Part shown: positions 1 through 6,224 of the stretch, piece by piece | Position numbering within the stretch: the stretch's first letter is position 1 | Layout of the letters: every line of letters begins with the position of its first letter | NCBI GenBank assembly: GCA_016296985.1 | Contig: JAEDHM010000009.1 | Coordinates: forward strand, 1 to 21,301 | DNA from: Clostridia bacterium | GTDB taxonomy: Bacteria; Bacillota; Clostridia; Christensenellales; CAG-1252 | Direction: 5' to 3' | DNA: 21,301 bases | Position numbers and translations under genes: made by a program | The notes under the pieces: model-generated | The model's database searches: none | Seen by the model: only the letters and a program-made list of their open reading frames with translations | Told to the model about the DNA's origin: nothing

Positions 1-1509
1 TTTCAAAGCGTCTTCATACAAAGCACGTAAACCGCTTCCCGACAAGTGAATTTCACTCACTTCTTCACTTACCTCAAAGGGATCGTTATAGCTGTCGAAA
101 TCCAAGGTTATTGCACGGTCGTAAACCTTGTCGGTAATGGTGAAGGTTGAGTCGTCCTTGTTTGCGGTACCAACGAAATAGCTATTTTCGGGAATTTGGA
201 TAAAGCCGTCGATAAGGCGCAAAGGAGGCATAAAATCAGGAGGGAAGTTCATGATTTTTATTTTCCACTCGGGTACGGGATATTCCAATACCGAAAGCAA
301 ATCGGCAAAGTAGTATTCAACACGGGAAATGTTTAATTCGTCCAAAACGTAGACGTTAATTTCATCGCTGTTGTAGCTTGAATCATAAAGACTGGTAAGG
401 AATTCGGTTTCTGAATATACCTTTGAAAACTCGTTGAAAAAGCCGAGGATATTGGACTTGTCACGCCAAGTTGCCTGTACCGGCATAAACAGTACTTTAC
501 CGCTTACAAACTTTGCGAAATAACGAGGCAAAGAGGATTTTCCGGTACCGCTCAAACCTTCTAAAATTTCAAAGTGAGAGGCGGCAAAACCGCTTATGAA
601 AAATCTTATGGTGTCAATATCGAAATACAACTTTTCCTTTTTGCAAAGGTATTGACGGAATTGAGTACAAAGTTGTTCAAGATTGATATCGTCGCTTACC
701 ATGGGTTTTGCATCGAAAGCGCCGTACTTAACGTCGATTTTGCTAAGCTCGGGGAATACCTTTTCTCTGTCGTCAAGGTCAAGGGATTTTGCGATAACGT
801 TTCCGCCGCCACCGCCTGCGCCACCTCCGCCTTCGCCGATTGCGCCTGCTCCTCCGCTTGAGTTTGCGCCTGCGGATACCGAACCGCCTGCTGCGTTTGC
901 TTGAGCATTTTTATCAACTTCGCCAAAACTTGAGGTTACGTCCCTTGACATCTCTTCGTCTTCAAATACGGGGACGCTTTCCTTGCTGAAAAACCTGAAA
1001 GGTTTTCCCACACGGCGGAAGTTTACCACAAGCATGGTTACCGCGCCTACGATTGCGAAAATTGCCACCCAAACCAAAACGCCTAGGGCAAGGCATTCAC
1101 CCACGAAGGTGTAAACGCGAATGATATTTTCACCGTCCAAAGGCTTTTGAATTACGGCACCCAAACCAAAAGACAAGGCGAGGCATGCAACCAAAATTGC
1201 TACGTAAATACCCCACATTGTTGCGCTGTAAGGCTTTCTGCCCGACATCAATGCCGAGCGACGAGCATAGGTAATTGCAAAGGCGAAAACGAAGATATAA
1301 AAGGCAACGAGAGCCAAGCAAATATATCCGCCCAACTTTGCTTCAACGGGTGCAAAACTTAGTCCTTGCGCCAACATGTTAAGCAAATTTTTCTCGCCGA
1401 ATATTGCGTGAGTTGCGTCGATATTCATACCCACGTAAATGAGGATAAACGAGAATATTGCAACAAGGGCAAGGCATATAAGATTTTTTCTGCTAAAGAC
1501 CGTCAACAT
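1..1509 (-). CDS. Membrane-anchored McrB-like AAA+ ATPase, 3' end outside window
   Basis: The frame starts at ATG 1509 behind AAGGAG and stays open to base 1, giving 503 residues with the C-terminus missing. Four hydrophobic segments (about 9-28, 60-81, 99-119, 132-163) precede a Gly/Ala-rich linker (about 207-236, including runs of four and five glycines). An AAA+ module of the McrB/AAA_5 type begins near residue 300. Walker A is GLSGTGKSS (318-326), followed by VQATWRDKSNILGFF, a typical McrB-family stretch. Walker B is VYVLDELN (386-393), with VEYYFADLLSVLE after it. GTANKDD and VYDRA (Arg465) look like the sensor-1 and arginine-finger regions. It probably uses ATP to remodel a partner at the inner face of the membrane. 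McrB proteins are normally soluble restriction subunits, so four membrane spans are unusual. It lies 60 nt downstream of sipW on the same strand, which suggests a role in surface-protein handling, but no substrate is known. Confidence 0.88.
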   Translation of the reverse strand, partial: MLTVFSRKNLICLALVAIFSFILIYVGMNIDATHAIFGEKNLLNMLAQGLSFAPVEAKLGGYICLALVAFYIFVFAFAITYARRSALMSGRKPYSATMWGIYVAILVACLALSFGLGAVIQKPLDGENIIRVYTFVGECLALGVLVWVAIFAIVGAVTMLVVNFRRVGKPFRFFSKESVPVFEDEEMSRDVTSSFGEVDKNAQANAAGGSVSAGANSSGGAGAIGEGGGGAGGGGGNVIAKSLDLDDREKVFPELSKIDVKYGAFDAKPMVSDDINLEQLCTQFRQYLCKKEKLYFDIDTIRFFISGFAASHFEILEGLSGTGKSSLPRYFAKFVSGKVLFMPVQATWRDKSNILGFFNEFSKVYSETEFLTSLYDSSYNSDEINVYVLDELNISRVEYYFADLLSVLEYPVPEWKIKIMNFPPDFMPPLRLIDGFIQIPENSYFVGTANKDDSTFTITDKVYDRAITLDFDSYNDPFEVSEEVSEIHLSGSGLRALYEDALK

Positions 1510-1533
1510 AACGATTCTCCTTTTTGTTTTTTT

Positions 1534-1568
1534 AGGCTTTTCAAGGAAGGTCCCCAAGAGGAAAGCCT
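1534..1568. repeat. Inverted repeat between sipW and the ATPase gene
   Basis: AGGCTTT (1534-1540) pairs with AAAGCCT (1562-1568), forming a 7-bp stem just after the sipW stop codon. On the transcribed minus strand the stem is followed by an A-rich stretch and not by a T-run, so it does not look like an intrinsic terminator. It could be an RNA processing or stability element between the two genes. Function is inferred only from position. Confidence 0.35.
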
Positions 1569-1569
1569 T

Positions 1570-2463
1570 TTAGTCCTTGTCGCCCTTCAAAGAAGCAACA
1601 AGGGGTGAAAGAATATCTTCTTTCTTACCGTTGTATCTTTCTTCAAGCTCTTCTTCGGTGATAGTCGAGGCCTCTTCTTCGCTTAAAGCCAAGGCGTCAA
1701 CCAAAAGTTTTATACGAGCTTCGCGTAAATCAGCGGTTTTGTTTGTAAAGTAGTCAAGCATTACAAGCCCCAAAACGAGGGCAATCAAGGTTACCATTCC
1801 CAAATAGGATTGAACGAAAAGCACGATTGCGCCGATTACGGGGATATATTCGCCGGTATATCTTCCCATAATATCTTCCGCTTTGGGCTTGTAAGTGTCT
1901 TCGGTGTTGTTTGCGTCGCCCTTTGTGACGTAACAAGTACCGCTACTGCTTGTTTCCACCCGAATGATACGGTGGATTATATTTGTGCCCTGCTGGTTTT
2001 TGTAGACGATTACGTCGTATTTTTCCAAATCGGCGCTATTCACCTTTTCAACCCATATAAGAGAGAAGGTGGGAAATTGGTCGTTTAGGTCCTCTGTTAC
2101 GAGATAATCGTTGCTTGGGTTCTTTTTACTCATCGAACCCGAGGCGACGGCAACAAGGGTTTTGTTGTCCAATTTCACCCAGCCCATTTTGTCGCAAAAA
2201 GCGAAAACCAACAAGGCGGATACCACAACGAGAGAAATTGCGTACAGCGTTTTTTTCACTATGCGAACCGCTTTTCTTCTTTTTTTCACCTTAGGCATAG
2301 CCTCGTAGCAATACTCTTTTAGCAAGTCCAAATCTTGCTCCCCTTCTCCCATCGAAGCCCTAAGCCCCTTCAAATAGCGAAGGAAGATAAAGGCTAGCAC
2401 AAGAAGGATGCCGACCATTGCAAGTGATAGAAAAATCAAAGCAAGCAGTTCTTTTCTCGTCAT
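1570..2463 (-). CDS. sipW: SipW-like ER-type signal peptidase I
   Basis: This is a 297-residue membrane serine protease of the S26B (SipW/ER) class, which cleaves signal segments of exported proteins on the outer face of the membrane. Catalytic Ser110 lies in SGSMS. His164 lies in IIHRI and takes the place of the lysine used by ordinary bacterial signal peptidases. Asp183 lies in TKGDANNTED, 19 residues after the His as in this family. Membrane segments are near 8-30, 72-90 and 207-235, and the C-terminal tail (about 245-297) is charged and cytosolic. It is longer than Bacillus SipW (about 190 residues), with an added N-terminal span and linker. It sits directly after two putative substrates, with only 6 nt from the preceding stop codon. 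I see no Shine-Dalgarno site before ATG 2463, so translation is probably coupled to the upstream gene. The family assignment is secure; the substrates are inferred from context. Confidence 0.93.
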   Translation of the reverse strand: MTRKELLALIFLSLAMVGILLVLAFIFLRYLKGLRASMGEGEQDLDLLKEYCYEAMPKVKKRRKAVRIVKKTLYAISLVVVSALLVFAFCDKMGWVKLDNKTLVAVASGSMSKKNPSNDYLVTEDLNDQFPTFSLIWVEKVNSADLEKYDVIVYKNQQGTNIIHRIIRVETSSSGTCYVTKGDANNTEDTYKPKAEDIMGRYTGEYIPVIGAIVLFVQSYLGMVTLIALVLGLVMLDYFTNKTADLREARIKLLVDALALSEEEASTITEEELEERYNGKKEDILSPLVASLKGDKD

Positions 2464-2469
2464 AGTCTA

Positions 2470-3519
2470 TTATTTAGGCAATGCAGTGATATAAACGGTG
2501 TAGGTAGATCCGCTCAAGTTTGCCATGTTGATTTTATCCAAAGCTTCAACAAGGTTTTTGATTTTTGCTTCTTGAGTGTCGCCCAAAACGTTTGCGGGAA
2601 GAGCCTTAACGTCAAGGGTGTGAGCAGGAATACTTCCTGAAGTGATAACTTGATCACCAGCCGTGTTTGTGTAGGTACTGTCAAGGGTTTTTCCGTTTAC
2701 GATAAGGTTGATAAGACGTAAAAGCAAGCCTGCTTGACCAAGGGTATAACTTTCAACTTCAAAGGTGCCTTCACCGGCAGAGGTTGTATCCATCTTGTCC
2801 AAAGTTCTACCGGGGTTACCAAATCCAACTGCTTCGCCCCAACCGAATTTGAAGGTGCCTTCAAAAACGTACTTGCCGTCTGCTACCTTGTAGGTAAATC
2901 CCTCTTGAGTAACGCCACTTGCATCCAAAGCACCTGTCACTTCAAGGGTTATTGCCTTGGTTTTTTCGATGGTGTTGATAGTGCCCTCGCCAACTTGTGC
3001 GCCACGGGTTACGGTAGGCAAGGACTTGCCGTCTTTATCCAAAACGTAGTTAGGAAGGGAGATATAAGCCTTTGTGGGGGTGTAGGTATCCCAGTCTTCA
3101 CTGCTTTCGCTCTTTGAAAAACCTGCTGCGTAAATAACTGCATCGGGAACACGGATTGCAAAGGACAAAGTACCAACCTTGTCGCCGTTGTCAATGTTAC
3201 CGGACACGGTAAAACTGAGGTTTTCAGTAAAATTGTCAGCGGTTGCGGAATGAGTGATATAACCACTGTTGTCCCCTGCTTGAGGAGCAAAGTAGATTGT
3301 TTCAACCTTGTTGTCGCTTGAATCGACCATATCTTTCAAGTTGATTGAAATGTCGGCGTTGCTTACGGTTACAACGTCAATGTTGCCTTCGCCGGTAGAA
3401 GTAGCGCCACTGGAAATCAACCATGCAGCGAAACCTGATGCTACCAATGCAAGTGCTAGGAAGATTACTATACCGAAAGTGATTGCTTTTCTTCCGAAAT
3501 TATTTCTTGTCGTTTTCAT
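2470..3519 (-). CDS. SipW-dependent-type exported protein, TasA/camelysin-like
   Basis: The 349-residue protein starts at ATG 3519 behind AGGAG. It opens with a basic stretch and a hydrophobic segment (about 11-33) ending in ASGFAAW, which resembles the GGGTWAAF signal end of Bacillus TasA. A low-complexity Ser/Gly/Thr patch and GEGNIDVVTV follow, comparable to the start of mature TasA-like proteins. The rest is acidic, Thr/Gly/Ser-rich and beta-predicted, with no cysteine. FGWG at 225-228 followed by NP is shared with the next protein upstream (3543-4385). No catalytic motif is visible. It is most likely a secreted surface or matrix subunit that could form fibres, processed by the SipW encoded just downstream. 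It lies 23 nt after the paralogue and 6 nt before sipW. Exported status is well supported; fibre formation is inference. Confidence 0.82.
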   Translation of the reverse strand: MKTTRNNFGRKAITFGIVIFLALALVASGFAAWLISSGATSTGEGNIDVVTVSNADISINLKDMVDSSDNKVETIYFAPQAGDNSGYITHSATADNFTENLSFTVSGNIDNGDKVGTLSFAIRVPDAVIYAAGFSKSESSEDWDTYTPTKAYISLPNYVLDKDGKSLPTVTRGAQVGEGTINTIEKTKAITLEVTGALDASGVTQEGFTYKVADGKYVFEGTFKFGWGEAVGFGNPGRTLDKMDTTSAGEGTFEVESYTLGQAGLLLRLINLIVNGKTLDSTYTNTAGDQVITSGSIPAHTLDVKALPANVLGDTQEAKIKNLVEALDKINMANLSGSTYTVYITALPK

Positions 3520-3542
3520 TCATTTTCTCCTTTTTTTTAAGC

Positions 3543-4385
3543 TTAAATTGTTGCGCCACATTCGTCGCATTTGTTGTCCGCTACTGCGCCGTCAGCGCAA
3601 GTGTGAGATTGGAAGGAAATTTTGTATTTTGCATTATTCAAACCATAAACCGAAGTAATCAAAGCGGTTGCTTTCCCTTTGTTTTCGCTGTAGGGGAAGT
3701 CCAATGCTCCGTCAGTTACTTTGTTGTAGTATTTGAGAGGATTTTGATTTTGGGTAAAAGCACCCCAACCAAACTCAACGGTAATGCTTGCGGTTGCAAC
3801 GTTGCGTTCTCTGTCTAATGTAAAATCTTCTGCATCAAGGTAGATGAAGATTTCACCTTCGCCCCAAGTGTGGTCGGCGATTGCGGCAGACTTGTTGGTA
3901 TTATCGTTGGTTTGATAAAGGGAAGGGAAAACAACGTATCCTGCTTCTTCGGCAGTGTTGAAGATAGTGGTATCTTTATAACTTCCACCGTCCTGTACTC
4001 CCAAAAAGTCGAGAGCAACCTTGATTTTTCTTCCTTGGAGGTAATAATCAACTCCGCCCTCGTTCATTGTATCCCCGGTAGGATCAAAGGTCAAGGTTAC
4101 GGTTGCCTTCAAGTTTTCCACTACGTCGCCACTGTGGGTAAACCAAGAGTCTTTGTGAAGAGCAACTGGCTCGGTAGGTTTACCAAAGGAAATGTTGGCG
4201 CTAGGTTGGGATGCAGTAATTGTAAAAGTGCGGTCTTGCAACTCGTCTGTTACAAAACTACCCTCTGCATCATTTGCGGTTGCGGGAGAGATGAGAGTCC
4301 ATGCGGCGAAACCAACGCCTACCATGGCGATTACCGTAACAACGCAAATAAGAGGAATTAAAATTTTCTTGGATTTCAATTTCAT
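3543..4385 (-). CDS. SipW-dependent-type exported protein with C-terminal Cys/His tail
   Basis: I start this gene at ATG 4385, which has AAGGAG 7 nt upstream. An in-frame upstream ATG (4451) lies inside the AT-rich leader and has no ribosome site. The product is 280 residues. A hydrophobic segment (about 8-29) ends in GVGFAAW, followed by a mature part rich in beta-strand residues. FGWG (205-208) and NP (215-216) match the spacing in the downstream paralogue (2470-3519), so the two probably share a fold. The C-terminus carries HTC...KCDEC (His261, Cys263, Cys273, Cys276), a pattern resembling the CDxCG tails seen on many clostridial extracellular proteins. It might bind metal or form a disulphide. 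The likely role is a SipW-processed surface or matrix subunit; the precise role is unknown. Confidence 0.8.
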   Translation of the reverse strand: MKLKSKKILIPLICVVTVIAMVGVGFAAWTLISPATANDAEGSFVTDELQDRTFTITASQPSANISFGKPTEPVALHKDSWFTHSGDVVENLKATVTLTFDPTGDTMNEGGVDYYLQGRKIKVALDFLGVQDGGSYKDTTIFNTAEEAGYVVFPSLYQTNDNTNKSAAIADHTWGEGEIFIYLDAEDFTLDRERNVATASITVEFGWGAFTQNQNPLKYYNKVTDGALDFPYSENKGKATALITSVYGLNNAKYKISFQSHTCADGAVADNKCDECGATI

Positions 4386-4400
4386 AATTTTTCTCCTTTT

Positions 4401-4416
4401 GAACTTTAAAAAGTTC
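4401..4416. promoter_or_regulatory. Inverted repeat at the ribosome site of the 3543-4385 gene
   Basis: GAACTTT (4401-4407) and AAAGTTC (4410-4416) form a perfect 7-bp inverted repeat with a 2-nt centre, immediately upstream of the AAGGAG site for ATG 4385. As DNA it could be an operator. As RNA, a stem here could affect ribosome access. A weak promoter candidate lies just upstream (TTGCAC at 4457-4462, TTTATT at 4434-4439, spacer 17), which would give an independent transcript. Both readings are tentative. Confidence 0.35.
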
Positions 4417-4460
4417 GATTTTTTTTCGACTAAAATAAAAGTAATACGCACTTTGCGTGC

Positions 4461-4559
4461 AAAAAAACAAAAAAATCACGCTCCCTGCAAAAGTATCCGT
4501 CATACAAGTTTATGCAAAAAACTTGCTTAGCGGAAAGTGAAAAATGCATTAGACGTGAT
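4461..4559 (-). terminator. Possible internal terminator or attenuator before the exported-protein genes
   Basis: On the minus strand, ATCACG (4559-4554) can pair with CGTGAT (4480-4475) around a smaller hairpin (CAAGTTT 4505-4511 with AAACTTG 4519-4525). A T7-G-T7 tract follows directly (about 4475-4461). Stem plus U-tract is terminator-like and would reduce read-through from the membrane-protein gene (4571-5068) into the exported-protein genes. The outer stem is only 6 bp with a long loop, so this is uncertain. I found no recognisable riboswitch consensus in this 185-nt gap. Confidence 0.33.
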
Positions 4560-4570
4560 AAAAATATTTT

Positions 4571-5068
4571 CTATACCCGAAGTTGCCCCAAAGTAACCAA
4601 TGCAGGGGCGGAAAAAGTATTCTCTTTTAGAGAATAAGTAAGATTGAAAGAAACTTCTTCCCTCAATTCGTCCTCTCTGACGAAATAGACTGAATACAAA
4701 GTGTGTTGTACCGCAAAGGTTATAACTGTACAAATACCCGAACTTAGGAAAGCGTAAGCGCAGAGGTATTGAAGGGAATACATTACCGAGTGGGTACCGA
4801 AGACCATTTGAAGGATCAAACGTATGGTAAGTACCGAGGTTTCAGGTAACGCTGCGCCAAGCACTTCGCGGAATAAATCAAAGTTGAACACAAGGAAGAG
4901 GGCGAAGAAAAGCAAGGGCACCAACACGCGTACGTATGCACGCAGTTTTGCAACCGCCTTTTGCCACAAATATTCAATTTTCTTTGCGGGGGCTTCACTT
5001 GTCAGAACAAATTTGAAAAACAAACCGATCAACAAGGCAAAACCGCCAATCATGAAATATTGAGCCAT
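4571..5068 (-). CDS. Small membrane protein of unknown function
   Basis: This 165-residue protein starts at ATG 5068, with AAGGGAAG upstream, and is the first gene of the minus-strand arm. Hydrophobic segments are seen near 4-22, 47-63 and 95-120. Basic residues between the first two (KKIEYLWQKAVAKLR) suggest a cytosolic loop. The C-terminal 35 residues are more polar and contain an acidic stretch (REDELREE). I recognise no family, signature or catalytic motif. It has its own good promoter and is separated from the next gene by a 185-nt structured gap, so it may be expressed at a different level from the fibre-like genes. Its place at the head of a surface-protein locus suggests an export, assembly or sensing partner, but that is only context. 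Confidence 0.7.
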   Translation of the reverse strand: MAQYFMIGGFALLIGLFFKFVLTSEAPAKKIEYLWQKAVAKLRAYVRVLVPLLFFALFLVFNFDLFREVLGAALPETSVLTIRLILQMVFGTHSVMYSLQYLCAYAFLSSGICTVITFAVQHTLYSVYFVREDELREEVSFNLTYSLKENTFSAPALVTLGQLRV

Positions 5069-5105
5069 AGTCTTCCCTTTTACGGCATTACACCGTATCA
5101 GTTTA

Positions 5106-5134
5106 AATATACACTTTCTTTTTCACAAAATCAA
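5106..5134 (-). promoter_or_regulatory. Sigma-A-type promoter of the minus-strand arm
   Basis: Read on the minus strand, TTGATT (5134-5129) is followed after exactly 17 nt by TATATT (5111-5106). Initiation would fall near 5099, giving a leader of about 30 nt before ATG 5068. The -35 box overlaps one copy of an 11-bp direct repeat, TTTTCACAAAA (5120-5130 and 5149-5159 on the plus strand), which could be a regulator site. Confidence 0.6.
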
Positions 5135-5281
5135 CCACTTAAGCGGAATTTTCACAAAAAAAAGAGGAAAAAAAAGGTAAATACCAGTATTCTTGTGTAA
5201 ATCCCCCCTTTATCCATAGGATAAGCTGTAAAAAAAGATTGAAATTTGGCAAAATTTTCCATTTTATGCACGCGCACACTC

Positions 5282-5310
5282 TTGACATTTAAAAACAAAT
5301 ATAATATCAT
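5282..5310 (+). promoter_or_regulatory. Sigma-A-type promoter of the plus-strand arm
   Basis: A consensus -35 TTGACA (5282-5287) is followed after 17 nt by TATCAT (5305-5310). Two perfect TATAAT hexamers flank it (5300-5305 and 5310-5315), but their spacings of 12 and 22 nt fit the -35 poorly. Initiation near 5317 would leave about 75 nt of AT-rich leader before the start codon at 5394. This places the ATG at 5319 at the very 5' end of the message and argues against it as the start. Confidence 0.62.
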
Positions 5311-5393
5311 ATAATAAAATGGCATATTTTACGCTTTTTAAGAAATTGAACTTAAAAATTTACTTAAAAAATTGTAAAAAAGGAAAGGCGAAT

Positions 5394-6095
5394 ATGAAAA
5401 AACCTACAAGAAAAACAGTTAAATACAACTTCTTGAAAGGGGTAAATCCTGCAAGGTTTTTGCTCGCTTTATACCTTATCATTCCCCTGCTTATCATAGG
5501 TAGTGGTTTTGCGGCGTGGGTTGATATCACCCCCTCCTTCAACGCAAACACCACCGACAGCATTATTGCAGACAGATTACTTGACACAAGCAAACTTGCC
5601 GAGGTAACCGCTTTCAAGCCCTATAAACTGTACTACACCGGTCCCGTAGAAGGTGGACAAATTCAAAGCAATTTTGCGGTGGATACTGAAATTACCTTAA
5701 ACACCAAAAATCTTTATTCCCTTTCAAAGGATTGTAACAAGATTATGTATCTAAATCTTACCCTATCCTTGACCGACGGATCCAATTGCGATATTTTCGG
5801 AAAAGAATCGGGAAAGGTTTGGAATACCCATTTTTCTTACAAGTTTACTACGGTTTCAAAGGACGGATTGACGGTGTCAGATTATGCCACAAAAATCACT
5901 TCTTCATCCTACAAATTATCTCTCAAACTTGACTTTTCTCAAATGGGCGACAACGCCGTCGTTGACAATTTGATTATAAAGCCCTCTTTCATTTTGGACA
6001 GCGAGGGATATTCCATATTGTTTGATTTGATAAAAGACAAACCCAACACAACCTTCAGACTTGACCTTAAAATTGCGGACGTCCTTGAAGAATAA
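5394..6095 (+). CDS. SipW-dependent-type exported protein, third of the locus
   Basis: I place the start at ATG 5394, preceded by AAAGGAAAGG. The product is 233 residues. A basic N-terminus (MKKPTRKTVKYNFLKG) leads to a hydrophobic segment (about 21-40) ending in GSGFAAW, nearly the same as the signal ends of the two minus-strand proteins at 2470-4385. The mature region is polar with many Asp, Asn, Thr and Ser residues, has one lone cysteine pair too far apart to suggest a motif, and lacks the FGWG...NP signature. No catalytic residues are apparent. It is the first gene after the 5282-5310 promoter and lies 129 nt before the giant adhesin gene, so the two probably share a transcript. A plausible role is an accessory or anchor subunit for the giant protein, as TapA is for TasA, but similarity to TapA itself is not shown. 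Confidence 0.78.
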   Translation: MKKPTRKTVKYNFLKGVNPARFLLALYLIIPLLIIGSGFAAWVDITPSFNANTTDSIIADRLLDTSKLAEVTAFKPYKLYYTGPVEGGQIQSNFAVDTEITLNTKNLYSLSKDCNKIMYLNLTLSLTDGSNCDIFGKESGKVWNTHFSYKFTTVSKDGLTVSDYATKITSSSYKLSLKLDFSQMGDNAVVDNLIIKPSFILDSEGYSILFDLIKDKPNTTFRLDLKIADVLEE

Positions 6096-6101
6096 GACTT
6101 T

Positions 6102-6144
6102 CGCTGTAAAACTAACCCGCGTGCGCACGCATATACGTACAGCG
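6102..6144 (+). promoter_or_regulatory. Nested inverted repeats between the small exported protein and the giant
   Basis: CGCTGTA (6102-6108) pairs with TACAGCG (6138-6144). Inside this stem lies the perfect 12-base palindrome GCGTGCGCACGC (6119-6130). No T-run follows, so a plain terminator is unlikely. The structure sits 80 nt before ATG 6225 and could be a transcript-processing or stability element, or a protein-binding site. Confidence 0.45.
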
Positions 6145-6224
6145 CACACACACCCGTAAATATATAGGATAAAAGCACAAAACAACAAGCCTTAATCCCA
6201 AGGCAGAGTAAAAGGAGATTTATA

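Noticed and set aside
683..904. Proline-rich plus-strand open frame
   Set aside because: It is the complement of the glycine-rich linker of the ATPase gene and has no translation signal.
3870..4361. A 163-codon plus-strand open frame
   Set aside because: It is antisense to the exported protein whose signal segment and FGWG motif are shared with a paralogue.
4386..4570. A cyclic-di-GMP riboswitch suggested by ACGCAAAG
   Set aside because: Only this short string matches; the remaining conserved GEMM elements and the three-way pairing are missing.
5319..5393. Upstream ATG at 5319 as the start of the third exported protein
   Set aside because: It lies at the predicted transcription start without a ribosome site, whereas ATG 5394 has AAAGGAAAGG and gives a normal signal segment.
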